Shown one piece after another: positions 28,362-37,529 of a stretch of DNA of 64,000 bases (positions within the stretch are counted from its first letter, which is position 1; each line of letters opens with the position of its first letter). The stretch comes from Neoalteromonas facilis (lineage in GTDB: Bacteria; Pseudomonadota; Gammaproteobacteria; Enterobacterales; Alteromonadaceae). Below the pieces are notes generated by a model that worked only from the letters and a program-made list of their open reading frames with translations, did not search any database and was not told the origin of the DNA. The stretch is from contig NZ_PEAY01000004.1 of assembly GCF_002807665.1 (NCBI RefSeq), positions 124,001 through 188,000 of the forward strand. Reading direction: 5' to 3'. Made by a program: the position numbers and the translations under genes.

Positions 28362-29072
28362 TTAGCTAATTTCCATATATCTACGCTTTTCTGCTACCGG
28401 GCTGGTTTTCACCCATTTGAAAAGGAACATGATAATAATCTTAGTTATACCGCTCGTCGTTGCGAGTATAAGCAGGGGCCATGCTTCTTTTATTCCCATG
28501 CTCATTGCAAACGCAATCGTTGAAATATCCATCATTAAAATGAATTGACTCATTTTCAGATCTACCGCACCAGTGTGACCCGATTTAACTATCAGTTTGA
28601 TTTGATGAAAGTAGCCCTGCGCAATAAGGATGGACACTAAAACAATCAAAGTTGTAGAAATATACTTTCCTTGATCAGCAATAGTCTGGCCGAAAAATAA
28701 TCCTACGTTGGCCAAGACTAGGAATAAGCATGCAAAGCCAAAACTACATAAAGAGTGTGGAGATTTTCGGTCTCGCCAAATTTCGAACAATATTAACGCA
28801 ACCAATATAGAGGCGATTAGCCTAGGCCATACAATGTAGTGGTTAAATGGATCTATTGAATATCCATAGATGAAAAATGATAAATAAGCTAAAAAGCTCA
28901 CCGTAAACTGATTGAGTGATAAAAGAGAGGTAGGATGGCCTGGACTGGCGTCGGCCTTTTTTCGCTGCCAGATCATTTTGAGTTGCGAGAAAACGCCGTA
29001 CAGGCTCACAAATATAAAAAGCGTGTTGATTGTTCCAAAAGTATTATACAAATTCAAACCAGTTCCTTTCAT
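28362..29072 (-). CDS. PQ-loop/SWEET-like membrane protein (tentative)
   Basis: A membrane protein of 236 residues from ATG 29072, with about seven hydrophobic segments. The first unit contains FVSLYGVFSQLKMIWQRKKADASPGHP and LSLNQFTVSFLAYLSFFIYG, which resembles the repeat of SemiSWEET/PQ-loop transporters; the second half repeats the helical pattern. I cannot name it with certainty. The frame extends to ATG 29129, but the shorter start leaves a normal N-terminus. A perfect 12-base palindrome lies just upstream of this start and a near copy 62 bases further. If the longer start is used the first palindrome would be inside the coding region. Confidence 0.55.
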   Translation of the reverse strand: MKGTGLNLYNTFGTINTLFIFVSLYGVFSQLKMIWQRKKADASPGHPTSLLSLNQFTVSFLAYLSFFIYGYSIDPFNHYIVWPRLIASILVALILFEIWRDRKSPHSLCSFGFACLFLVLANVGLFFGQTIADQGKYISTTLIVLVSILIAQGYFHQIKLIVKSGHTGAVDLKMSQFILMMDISTIAFAMSMGIKEAWPLLILATTSGITKIIIMFLFKWVKTSPVAEKRRYMEIS

Positions 29073-29077
29073 GTTAG

Positions 29078-29151
29078 ATTGTCGACAATATAGACCTGTT
29101 ATGAGCCTAATTGATAATAAATAGATCATTTATTCAATTATTGTCGACATT
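29078..29151. promoter_or_regulatory. Pair of operator-like palindromes
   Basis: ATTGTCGACAAT at 29078-29089 is a perfect palindrome. A copy with one change is at 29140-29151. Their centres are 62 bases apart, about six helical turns. The TTGTCGACAA core fits the general TnGT..ACnA form of GntR/FadR-type operators. They flank the probable start region of the membrane protein gene. The regulator is not in this window. Confidence 0.5.
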
Positions 29152-29340
29152 GTTGTCGTTTATAAGCTACTTTATGGCATCTAAAAGTGGGCAGGTATGC
29201 ATATTTCTGTTCGCGTCTGAGGCCTTATATTAAATTCAAGGGAGCTATTGACACATTGATCCGCGGTGCAGCTATTGAATGGGCTGAGGGATCCATTCGA
29301 ACAGCCTAGCCCAAGATACCCTTAAATTCTCGCCCAAGTC

Positions 29341-29368
29341 TTTACAAATCAGTGTTTAGGCGTATCTT
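29341..29368 (+). promoter_or_regulatory. Probable promoter of the M16 peptidase gene
   Basis: TTTACA (29341-29346, five of six) and TATCTT (29363-29368, four of six), spacer 16. The transcript would start near 29375, about 31 bases before GTG 29406. The rest of the 276-base gap 29130-29405 shows a stray TTGACA at about 29248 but no gene. Confidence 0.4.
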
Positions 29369-29405
29369 TTGGTGTTTACTCTCAGAATCGATAAGGGATT
29401 ATCCA

Positions 29406-32291
29406 GTGAAACGTTCCCATTCTTATATTTTTCTCTTTTTTTCCGCTGTTATAGGGTTGCAAGCATGCAGTAAAGTGCAGCAAGAGCAGAGTGACGCTGC
29501 GGCAGAAGCTGTGACAGACAGTGGCACTGCGCCAGTGTTTAACGTGCCGTACGAAAAATTCGTATTGGAGAATGGACTGGAAGTCATTTTTCACCGTGAT
29601 ACATCGGACCCTGTTGTTGCCGTATCACTTACAGCTCATGTTGGTAGCTCCCGAGAAAAGGCACAACGCACAGGATTCGCCCATTTATTTGAGCACTTGT
29701 TATTTTTGGAATCGGAAAATTTAGGTAAAGGTGGACTTGACCAAATGAGCGCTCGCATTGGTGGCTCGGGCGCAAACGGCTCCACTAGCCGTGATTGGAC
29801 AAACTATTTCCAAACAGTACCTAAAGATGCGCTAGAAAAAATGATCTGGGCAGAGGCGGATAAACTAGGATGGTTTATCAATACTGTGACAGAACCCGTT
29901 CTCGCAAAAGAGAAGCAAGTCGTTAAAAACGAAAAGCGTCTGCGTGTGGATAACCAACCTTATGGCCATACGTCTTATGTCATTGATCAGTTGTTGTACC
30001 CAGATGATCACCCCTACAGTTGGCAAGTGATTGGTTCTTTGGAAGACTTGCAATCAGCCACCTTGGCAGATGTAAAAGAGTTTTTTAATACGTGGTATGT
30101 CCCCAACAACGCAACCTTGGTTGTGGCTGGGGATTTTGATTTTGAACAAGCAAAAGCATGGGTTCACAAGTACTTTGATGAGATCCCTCGCGGGCAAGAA
30201 ATCGCGCCGCGCGACAAAATGCCGGTTGCACTCGCCGAGTCCAAACGTGCATATCACGAAGATAATTTCGCCAATTTGCCCGTTCTGACGACGGTTTGGC
30301 CGACAGTAGAAGCGTATCACCCAGATGAATATGCGCTTTCAATGTTGGCGACATACTTATCCAGCGGCAAGCAAGCGCCGTTTTATAAAGAGTTAGTTGA
30401 AAACCAGCAGCTCACTTCAAATGTACGAATGATGCAGCGAACCTCTGAACTTGCAGGGCAAATGTACTTAACCGTGCGCGCCTATGAAGGGACGGCACTG
30501 GATACGGTTCAAGCTGCAATAGACAAAGCCTTTGTACAATTTGAGCAAGACGGGATTTCTGAAACGGATTTAGCACGCATAAAAGCTGGCCAGGAAACGC
30601 GTTTTTATCAACAGCTAAGCAGTGTTTTGGGTAAGAGTATTAACTTAGCCCGTTACAACATTCTAGCCGGTGATCCGGGATATGCGGAGAAGGCGATTGA
30701 GCAGATTCTAGGCGTCACCACTCAAGATATCATGCGTGTATATAACACCTACATTAAAGATAAGCCTGTCGTAGCGACCAGTTTTGTACCAAAAGGCCAA
30801 GCTGAGCTTGCTTTATCGGGCTCTCAGCGAGCAAATGTGGAAGAAGAACAAATTATCGCCGGAGCTGAAGAGGCATTTGATGCCAGTATTGAAGCTGAAT
30901 ACGAACCCACGCCATCGACGTTTGATCGGTCTCAAGAGCCTGAATATGGTGCCAGCTATAGCATAACAACACCTGCAGTTTGGCAGCATACCTTACCTAG
31001 CGAACTAAAAATGTTAGGGATTGAAAGTGAAGAGGTGCCGCTTGTTGATGCTCGTTTGACTATTAGCGGTGGCAAGTTGCTTGATCCTAACGATAAGCCT
31101 GGAGTGGCGAACCTACTTGCAGGCATGTTAACGCTGGGTACAGAAACGCTAACTGCTGCCGAATTTGAGGCGCAAGTTGATCAACTTGGTTCATCTGTTA
31201 CAGCCAGCGTAAACAGTGGCGAAACGGTGATCAATATTAGTTCACTGGCGCGCAATTTTGATGAAACCATGGCACTTGTTAGTGACATGTTGTTACATCC
31301 GCGCTGGGATGAAAATGAATATGCTTTGCTGAAGCAACGAACCATCGATAACTTAATGCAACAGCAAGCGAATCCCAATGCGATCGGCATGAATCACTAC
31401 AATGCTTTGCTGTACCCTGAAGATGCAAGAGGTGAAAATGCGCAAGGCAGTATCCAATCAGTCGAAAGCATTACACTCGATGACCTAAAAGCTTACTACG
31501 CGAAAAACTATTCGCCATCAGCCTCTACATTGATGGTGGTAGGTGATGTACCAGAAGCGCGTGTAGTAGATATGACGACAGCACTACTTTCTACTTGGAA
31601 GCCTAAACAGGTGTTGTTGCCTAGTTTCGATATGCCAGAGCCGCCATCGTCAGCAAGCGTTTATTTTTATGATGTGCCAGATGCAAAACAGTCTGTCTTG
31701 TACATTGGTCGCCCCGCATTAAAAGCAACCGATAAGGATTTTTACGCGGCCACTATTATGAATTACAAACTGGGAGGCGGTAGTTTTGCATCACGTCTAA
31801 CCCAGCAGTTACGTGAAGGCAAAGGGTATACCTATGGTATTTTCTCTTCCTTTGACGGAACACAGTTTGGTGGCGACTTCACTATTCAAAGTAGCGTACG
31901 TACTAATATTACGCTGGAAGCAATGACGCTTATTCGAGATATCTTAAGCGATTATGGCACAACATTTAGCGCAGAAGATTTGACAACGACGCAAAGCTAT
32001 TTGATCCGCAGTAATTCCCGTGCGTTTGAAACAGCCCGCGCCAAGCTGTCGATGCTCAACAATATCAGCACCTATGGTTACCCGGTCAATTATGCGCAGC
32101 AGCGCCAAGAGTTGGTTGAACAAGCGACCATTGACCAGGTGCAACAATTGGCTAAACAGTATGTTGATCCTAAACAGATGATTTGGTTAGTTGTGGGCGA
32201 TGCGAAAACCCAGTTGCCACGCTTGCAGGAGTTTACGCAAAGCGCACCGATTTTGCTGAATCAGACAGCCCCAGAGCAGCCTGAGGAGTAG
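29406..32291 (+). CDS. M16 family zinc peptidase, lipoprotein
   Basis: A 961-residue protease made of two M16 (pitrilysin-like) halves. Residues 1-21 form a lipoprotein signal with lipobox LQAC (C21). The first half has the inverted zinc motif HLFEH (93-97) and the downstream NEKR glutamate, so it should be active; the second half lacks the motif and probably shapes the cage. It would sit in the outer membrane or periplasm and cut peptides. GTG 29406 has AAGGGA before it; an earlier GTG at 29352 falls inside the likely promoter. It stands where Vibrio has csrD/mshH, just before mshI. Confidence 0.9.
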   Translation: MKRSHSYIFLFFSAVIGLQACSKVQQEQSDAAAEAVTDSGTAPVFNVPYEKFVLENGLEVIFHRDTSDPVVAVSLTAHVGSSREKAQRTGFAHLFEHLLFLESENLGKGGLDQMSARIGGSGANGSTSRDWTNYFQTVPKDALEKMIWAEADKLGWFINTVTEPVLAKEKQVVKNEKRLRVDNQPYGHTSYVIDQLLYPDDHPYSWQVIGSLEDLQSATLADVKEFFNTWYVPNNATLVVAGDFDFEQAKAWVHKYFDEIPRGQEIAPRDKMPVALAESKRAYHEDNFANLPVLTTVWPTVEAYHPDEYALSMLATYLSSGKQAPFYKELVENQQLTSNVRMMQRTSELAGQMYLTVRAYEGTALDTVQAAIDKAFVQFEQDGISETDLARIKAGQETRFYQQLSSVLGKSINLARYNILAGDPGYAEKAIEQILGVTTQDIMRVYNTYIKDKPVVATSFVPKGQAELALSGSQRANVEEEQIIAGAEEAFDASIEAEYEPTPSTFDRSQEPEYGASYSITTPAVWQHTLPSELKMLGIESEEVPLVDARLTISGGKLLDPNDKPGVANLLAGMLTLGTETLTAAEFEAQVDQLGSSVTASVNSGETVINISSLARNFDETMALVSDMLLHPRWDENEYALLKQRTIDNLMQQQANPNAIGMNHYNALLYPEDARGENAQGSIQSVESITLDDLKAYYAKNYSPSASTLMVVGDVPEARVVDMTTALLSTWKPKQVLLPSFDMPEPPSSASVYFYDVPDAKQSVLYIGRPALKATDKDFYAATIMNYKLGGGSFASRLTQQLREGKGYTYGIFSSFDGTQFGGDFTIQSSVRTNITLEAMTLIRDILSDYGTTFSAEDLTTTQSYLIRSNSRAFETARAKLSMLNNISTYGYPVNYAQQRQELVEQATIDQVQQLAKQYVDPKQMIWLVVGDAKTQLPRLQEFTQSAPILLNQTAPEQPEE

Positions 32292-32364
32292 TGCGCAATA
32301 AAACTAGCACTTTTAACTTAACTTTGGTGTAATTGATTCAACTACCGCAAGAATAATCACAATA

Positions 32365-33309
32365 ATGCGAATAGGTTGGCGACAATATATACGGTCTAAA
32401 CTGCAGCGGAAATCGCAATATGATGCAGTGGGTATATCCTTGTCTGAAGATACCGCCTCTTTCTGTGCTTTGAAGCAAACCAAAGACGGCATTGCTGTGA
32501 AGCTTTATCACGAAACGCCCATCGGCAAATGGCAGCAGGCTCTTAGTCAATGGGCGGCGGATAACGGTATAGGTGCAGCTCGTTGCAGCGTGTCTTTGTC
32601 TTCGCATTTATATGAAATTCTTCAAGTCGAAAAGCCCACTGTTCCAGATGCTGAACTGCGACAAGCGTTGACGTGGTCGGTCAAGGAATTGACTAAGGGT
32701 AATGTTGAAAATCCGGTGTTTGATTATTTTGATCCGCCGACTAAATCTTCAGGCGTCGATCAAGTTAATGTTGCCGTCATTGAACATCAACACTTAGAGG
32801 CTGTCATTAAGGCAACCGTTAATGCTGGGTTGACCCTGGAGCGCGTTTCTGTCGAAGAACTTTCAATTTGTGATGTCTTACCTTTCTCTGATGAACCGGT
32901 TTTAACGTTGCTGCAAAAAGCGGGAGAAGAGATCCAACTGTATATCATCAAACGAGGCCAATTGTATTTCTCTCGCACACTCAAAGGCTTTGAGAATTTG
33001 GGTAGCTTTTCGGTTGATGAATTGCAAATGGGGGTTATGGATTCGCTAACCGTGCAGATCCAACGCTCAATGGACTATTTCGAGAGTCAATTACGCCAAG
33101 CGCCAGTGCGTAAGGTGTTATTTAACATTGAAGCGGCAAACAGCCACGCGATTGGTGAACAGATAGCCGATATTATGCGCGTAGATGCGGCTCCATTTGA
33201 GTTGCCAGTGACCATTGCAGATAGCATTTCCACGGGGGTTACCTATCAATGCATTGGCGGAGCGCTGCCTTTGATCCGCGGTGAGCACTCAGAGGGGCAG
33301 GCAGCATGA
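32365..33309 (+). CDS. mshI: MSHA biogenesis protein MshI (PilM-like)
   Basis: The first gene of the mannose-sensitive hemagglutinin pilus cluster, 314 residues. It resembles PilM/MshI: an actin-like fold protein, cytoplasmic, that binds the N-terminus of the PilN-like partner at the inner membrane. Blocks such as LRQALTWSVKELTKGNVENPVFDYFD and QIQRSMDYFESQLRQ are typical of MshI. The stop overlaps the next ATG by four bases (ATGA). The call rests strongly on context. Confidence 0.9.
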   Translation: MRIGWRQYIRSKLQRKSQYDAVGISLSEDTASFCALKQTKDGIAVKLYHETPIGKWQQALSQWAADNGIGAARCSVSLSSHLYEILQVEKPTVPDAELRQALTWSVKELTKGNVENPVFDYFDPPTKSSGVDQVNVAVIEHQHLEAVIKATVNAGLTLERVSVEELSICDVLPFSDEPVLTLLQKAGEEIQLYIIKRGQLYFSRTLKGFENLGSFSVDELQMGVMDSLTVQIQRSMDYFESQLRQAPVRKVLFNIEAANSHAIGEQIADIMRVDAAPFELPVTIADSISTGVTYQCIGGALPLIRGEHSEGQAA

Positions 33310-33923
33310 AGACGCGCGTAAACCTGTATCTCAATGAATTTCGGCCCACCCTCGATCTACTCAGCTTAGGCACCTTGATAACCGTATTTGCGGTGTTGTT
33401 CATCGTTGTTATTACTGCTCGTGTTGGGCTTATGTTCTCGGGGAGTAAAAATGCGCAACAGCTGGCACAGATGTCAGTTGAAGTTGAACAAAATAATAAC
33501 CTCGCAAGAGAGCTGACGAACGTATTACAACAGCGTAAAGAAGATCCCCAATTACTCGCAGTATTTGCCGGTTTACAGGCTTCTTTGCAGGCCAAAGAGC
33601 GTCTACGCCAAGCGCTTTCTGAGCGTGAGTTGATGAAATCTGCAACATTCTCTAACTTGCTGCGCGAGTTGGCTCAACAACATCATCAAGAGTTATGGCT
33701 AACGCGTATCAAGGTGTCAGGCCATTCAATGGTATTTGATGGGCAAGCGTTAACTCCAACGGCATTGCCTCAATGGATCAATAGCTTAGGTCAGACCCAG
33801 TATTTTGCCGGCAAGGAGTTTGATCAAGCTCGCGTATACCGTGAAGAGCAGGGGTTGTTGTTCAGTCTGTCAGCAACTCGAGATGGAACGGAGCAAGCGA
33901 CATCTCCTGGAGGGCAGCGTTAA
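33306..33923 (+). CDS. MSHA biogenesis protein, PilN-like (MshI2)
   Basis: A 205-residue bitopic inner-membrane protein. The N-terminus has KTRVNLYLNEFRP, the short conserved segment that PilN-like proteins use to bind PilM-like ATPases. One membrane helix covers about 20-40, then a coiled coil (about 48-110), and a small periplasmic domain. In some annotations it is called mshI1 or mshI2. It lies between mshI and mshJ with a one-base stop/start overlap downstream. Confidence 0.85.
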   Translation: MKTRVNLYLNEFRPTLDLLSLGTLITVFAVLFIVVITARVGLMFSGSKNAQQLAQMSVEVEQNNNLARELTNVLQQRKEDPQLLAVFAGLQASLQAKERLRQALSERELMKSATFSNLLRELAQQHHQELWLTRIKVSGHSMVFDGQALTPTALPQWINSLGQTQYFAGKEFDQARVYREEQGLLFSLSATRDGTEQATSPGGQR

Positions 33924-34567
33924 TGTTTGAACAGTTAGACGCGCGCTATCAGGCTTTATCATTACGTGAAAAGTATTTAGTGTTGATTACAGGTATTGTG
34001 CTGATTGTATTTGCTGGATTTACTTTTATTGTTGAACCGCAATACATTAAAAATCAGCAGGTTGAGAGCCAGATAAAGACAACACAAATAGAATTAAGCA
34101 GTGCTCAGCAACAAATAGCGTTGCTACAAGAGGCGTTAGCAGATGATCCGAATGAGAAGCTGCAAACTCGGATTGATAATTTGCATGCGCGAATAGCGCA
34201 AATGGATAGTGCTTTTGCATCGCAAATGCGTGAATTGGTGCAACCTCAGCAAATGCCAATGGTTATTGAGCAAATGCTAGCGTTTGCCGATAAACTCAAA
34301 TTGGTTGAGTTATCGTCGATTCCACCGATCAGTGTGTTTGAAGGTGACAGTGAAAATGCTGACTTGCCTTTATATCAACATGGTGTTCGCTTCCAATTTG
34401 AAGGGCAGTATGTCGATGTACTTGAATATTTAGAAGGCGCAGAAGCGATGCCTTGGCAGGTGTATTGGCACTCACTGGATTATCAAGTGGGTGACTATCC
34501 CAATGCGAGCGTGACATTGGAACTATTCACGTTAAGTACTAGCCGCGCGTTTATTGGGGTTCAGTAA
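33923..34567 (+). CDS. mshJ: MSHA biogenesis protein MshJ (PilO-like)
   Basis: A 214-residue bitopic protein: one membrane helix (about 20-38), a long coiled coil (about 45-100), then a periplasmic alpha/beta domain. This is the PilO/GspM layout; with the PilN-like protein it forms the inner-membrane ring. GGAGG (33908-33912) is upstream. The start overlaps the previous stop (TAATG). Confidence 0.88.
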   Translation: MFEQLDARYQALSLREKYLVLITGIVLIVFAGFTFIVEPQYIKNQQVESQIKTTQIELSSAQQQIALLQEALADDPNEKLQTRIDNLHARIAQMDSAFASQMRELVQPQQMPMVIEQMLAFADKLKLVELSSIPPISVFEGDSENADLPLYQHGVRFQFEGQYVDVLEYLEGAEAMPWQVYWHSLDYQVGDYPNASVTLELFTLSTSRAFIGVQ

Positions 34568-34568
34568 T

Positions 34569-34928
34569 ATGAGTATGAGGCTCTTAAGTTTGATTGGGAT
34601 GTTGGCGCTTAGTGCAATGAGTAGCGCCGATCAGCTTGTGGACCCTACTAAACCGTTGGGAGTAAGCGAGGAATCGCTTACGTTACCGGAAAACCTGTCC
34701 GAAGATGGGGTGCGTTTGTCTGCTATTGTTAATACTCAGCAGGGGAGAATTGCGATAATTAATGACCACATCATGCGTGCTGGCGATGTGCGTTCCGGTG
34801 TAACCGTGAAGCATATAGACGTTGATAGTGTTGTGGTTGATTTAGTCATAAACGGTATTACTCAAGAGCGCCGGTTAAGAGTTTCCTCGGCGGGTGACAT
34901 TAAGAAAAATGCAACAGAGACATTTTAA
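34569..34928 (+). CDS. mshK: MSHA biogenesis protein MshK (PilP-like)
   Basis: A 119-residue exported protein with a signal peptide to about residue 20 (SAMSSAD). The mature part begins LVDPTKPLG and includes LSAIVNTQQGRIAIINDHIMRAGD, the pattern of GspC/PilP homology-region domains that link the inner-membrane ring to the secretin. Start ATG 34569 is one base after the mshJ stop; a TTG further up would lie inside mshJ. Confidence 0.85.
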   Translation: MSMRLLSLIGMLALSAMSSADQLVDPTKPLGVSEESLTLPENLSEDGVRLSAIVNTQQGRIAIINDHIMRAGDVRSGVTVKHIDVDSVVVDLVINGITQERRLRVSSAGDIKKNATETF

Positions 34929-34932
34929 AACC

Positions 34933-36618
34933 ATGCAGAAAGATATTCGAGCGTCCTTAGTGAGCAAATGGCCAATACTGTTAATTGTTAGCAGTGTGTT
35001 GCTTGGTTGTCAGAGTTCACCCAAAAGTCACGTTGAGACCTCTTTGCAACAACAGTTACAGCAACAAGTCGAAACGGAACGTCAGGCGCAACAACAACGG
35101 CAAACTCAGTTAGAGGCACTACCGCCCGCAGTGTCTGCGGCGCTTCAGGCACCGCCAAGTAGCGAGCAGTCCGGTCTTTTTGGCAGTGAAAAGTATGACA
35201 TCAATGCACAAGCTGTAGACGCAACCGCATTTTTCGCTGGTCTTGTGACAGACACACCTTACAGTGTCGCAATTCACCCTGAGGTCAGTGGCAGTATTTC
35301 AATGACCCTTAAACAAGTGACATTGGATCAGGTATTTGATTTGGTCGGTGAGCTGTACGGCTTTGATATTCAGCGCCAAGGCACAATATATCGCGTGCGT
35401 CCTTCCGGCATGCGCACAGAGACTTTTAGTATCAATTACTTGTTGATGCAACGAGATGGTGCTACGCAAACCAGTATAATTTCTGGTGGTGTTTCTCAGG
35501 CGCAGGGAAACAACAATAATAATAGCAATAGCAACTTTAATAATTTCAGCGGTAACTCACAGAACAGTAATAATTTAGGCGGCGGCCTGAACAATAATAC
35601 CAACGGTACTGTTATCAGTACGCGTACTGAAACCAACTTCTGGAAAGATCTCCGCGATAGTCTGCAAGCGATGATTGGCAACGAACAAGGACGTACAGTA
35701 TTTGTTACTCCTCAAGCCGGTTTGGTAACAGTAAGGGCTATGCCTGATGAACTTAAGGCAGTACGTGAGTACTTACATGTGTCTGAAACCAACTTACAGC
35801 GTCAAGTTGTGCTTGAAGCCCGGATCCTTGAAGTATCGCTCAATGATGAATATCAACAGGGGATCAATTGGAATCAGGTTTTAGCACACGCCGGCAGCAC
35901 TGATTTCCAGTTTTCCACCAGTGCAGGCGCTATCGGCAATGAAGTCTCTGCCGCCTTGGGTGGTATCACCAGTTTGTCTTTCCTCAATCAGGATTTTTCT
36001 GGCGTTCTTAACTTACTCTCGACGCAGGGTAATGTTCAGGTTCTGTCGAGTCCTCGAGTGACGGCGACCAACAATCAGAAAGCGGTTATTAAGGTCGGCG
36101 ATGACGAATATTTTGTGACTGATGTATCCAGTCAAAACACTATTACATCAACCACTACCTCGGTGGTGCCTGATATCGAACTAACACCTTTCTTTTCCGG
36201 TATTGCATTGGATGTAACACCGCAAATCGATGATAAGGGCAGTGTGTTATTGCATATCCATCCTTCAGTGATAGAAACGCAAGAACAGGAAAAAGTGGTC
36301 ACTTTGAATCAAGAGCAAATAGTGTTGCCGCTGGCGCAAAGTACTATTCGTGAGTCCGATACCATAATCCGTGCGAATTCTGGTGAGATTGTCGTGATCG
36401 GCGGTTTAATGCAATCCAGTATCACTGAGGTGAATTCTAAAACCCCGCTGTTGGGCGATATCCCGCTGCTAGGTAATTTGTTCAAAAATCGTCAAGACAA
36501 AGAAGTGAAGAGCGAGCTTATTATATTGCTCAAGCCTACTGTTGTTGGCGCAGGGACATGGTCTGAACAATTGCAGATGAGCCAGGAACAAATGGCTGAT
36601 TGGTTGTATGTGGATTAG
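34933..36618 (+). CDS. mshL: MSHA secretin MshL
   Basis: The outer-membrane secretin for the pilus, 561 residues from ATG 34933. The N-terminus is a lipoprotein signal with LLGC. A Gln-rich stretch follows, then N-domains (about 85-270) and the secretin domain with VLSSPRVTATNNQKAVIKVG and the late VVIGGLMQSS...KTPLLGDIPLLGNLFK signature. Residues 193-225 are an Asn/Ser/Gly-rich tract. Alternative starts at 34909 and 34894 are in frame; the later ATG gives the normal signal length. Confidence 0.93.
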   Translation: MQKDIRASLVSKWPILLIVSSVLLGCQSSPKSHVETSLQQQLQQQVETERQAQQQRQTQLEALPPAVSAALQAPPSSEQSGLFGSEKYDINAQAVDATAFFAGLVTDTPYSVAIHPEVSGSISMTLKQVTLDQVFDLVGELYGFDIQRQGTIYRVRPSGMRTETFSINYLLMQRDGATQTSIISGGVSQAQGNNNNNSNSNFNNFSGNSQNSNNLGGGLNNNTNGTVISTRTETNFWKDLRDSLQAMIGNEQGRTVFVTPQAGLVTVRAMPDELKAVREYLHVSETNLQRQVVLEARILEVSLNDEYQQGINWNQVLAHAGSTDFQFSTSAGAIGNEVSAALGGITSLSFLNQDFSGVLNLLSTQGNVQVLSSPRVTATNNQKAVIKVGDDEYFVTDVSSQNTITSTTTSVVPDIELTPFFSGIALDVTPQIDDKGSVLLHIHPSVIETQEQEKVVTLNQEQIVLPLAQSTIRESDTIIRANSGEIVVIGGLMQSSITEVNSKTPLLGDIPLLGNLFKNRQDKEVKSELIILLKPTVVGAGTWSEQLQMSQEQMADWLYVD

Positions 36619-36620
36619 GC

Positions 36621-37529
36621 ATGTATCTTTATCACTTTGGTATTAAAGAGCTCCCGTTTACATTAACGCCGAATACGCAGTATTTTTTTGGTTTACCCAG
36701 CCATCAAGAGGCATTGGCGGTACTCACGACGGCGCTTAAGACCGGTGAAGGCTTTATCAAAGTAACCGGTGAAGTGGGTACGGGTAAGACACTTATTTGC
36801 CGCAAGTTGCTCAATGAGTTGCCTGATCACTTTGTCTCTGCGTATATCCCTAACCCCATGTTGTCACCGGCAGAATTGCGCAGGGCTGTGGCTGCAGAAT
36901 TGGGCGTCACATTAGCTGAAAATTCAGACCAACAAGATTTCACTCAACGTATCCAGCAGCGTTTAATTGAAATCCATCAGCAACAGAAAAGTGCAGTATT
37001 GATCATTGATGAAGCCCAGGCATTGCCGTTGGAATCCATTGAAGCCTTGCGACTTATGACCAACTTAGAAACAGAATCACGTAAGTTATTGCAAGTGGTG
37101 TTATTTGGTCAGCCTGAATTGGATGAAAAGTTAGCCTTACCCGAGTTGCGACAGTTGAAGCAACGGATCACATTTGCGTACGGTCTTAAGCTAATGGATG
37201 CAGACCAAGTCTATCAATACGTTAAACATCGGATGCATGTCGCAGGCTATTCTGGCGCAGAAGTATTCGATCGACGATGCGCTGAATGGCTGTTTAAAGC
37301 CAGCAAAGGGACTCCTCGGATCGTGAATGTAGTTTGTCACAAAGCATTAATGCTGGCCTACGGGCAGGGGCGTCATCAGGTAGATATAGCGGATTTACGT
37401 GCCGCTATTGCTGATACTGAAGCAGCGCACAATGTGTCTCAGTCTTATTGGATGATTTGGACAGTGGCACTGCTAGCATGCTTTGCCTTCACGCTATTGG
37501 TGTATTTTGCACCGTGGAGTCGCCAATGA
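36621..37529 (+). CDS. mshM: MSHA ATPase MshM (ExeA-like)
   Basis: A 302-residue AAA ATPase, ExeA/GspA type. The start MYLYHFGIKELPFTLTPNTQYFF is typical of the family. Walker A is GEVGTGKT (about residues 50-57), Walker B LIIDEAQALP. A hydrophobic helix near the C-terminus (about 278-298) anchors it in the inner membrane. It is thought to help secretin assembly across peptidoglycan. The start is two bases after the mshL stop and its end overlaps mshN (ATGA). Confidence 0.9.
   Translation: MYLYHFGIKELPFTLTPNTQYFFGLPSHQEALAVLTTALKTGEGFIKVTGEVGTGKTLICRKLLNELPDHFVSAYIPNPMLSPAELRRAVAAELGVTLAENSDQQDFTQRIQQRLIEIHQQQKSAVLIIDEAQALPLESIEALRLMTNLETESRKLLQVVLFGQPELDEKLALPELRQLKQRITFAYGLKLMDADQVYQYVKHRMHVAGYSGAEVFDRRCAEWLFKASKGTPRIVNVVCHKALMLAYGQGRHQVDIADLRAAIADTEAAHNVSQSYWMIWTVALLACFAFTLLVYFAPWSRQ

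Noticed and set aside
29248-29280. TTGACA as the -35 of a strong promoter
   Set aside because: No fair -10 element stands 16 to 18 bases downstream.
29352-29405. Earlier GTG start of the M16 peptidase
   Set aside because: It falls within the likely promoter and would spoil the lipoprotein signal peptide.
30054-30354. Antisense open frames within the M16 peptidase gene
   Set aside because: They follow the codon structure of the real gene on the other strand and have no domain or ribosome site.
35509-35607. Simple tandem repeat (microsatellite) in mshL
   Set aside because: AAC and AAT codons are mixed with AGC and others, so it is not a perfect repeat array.
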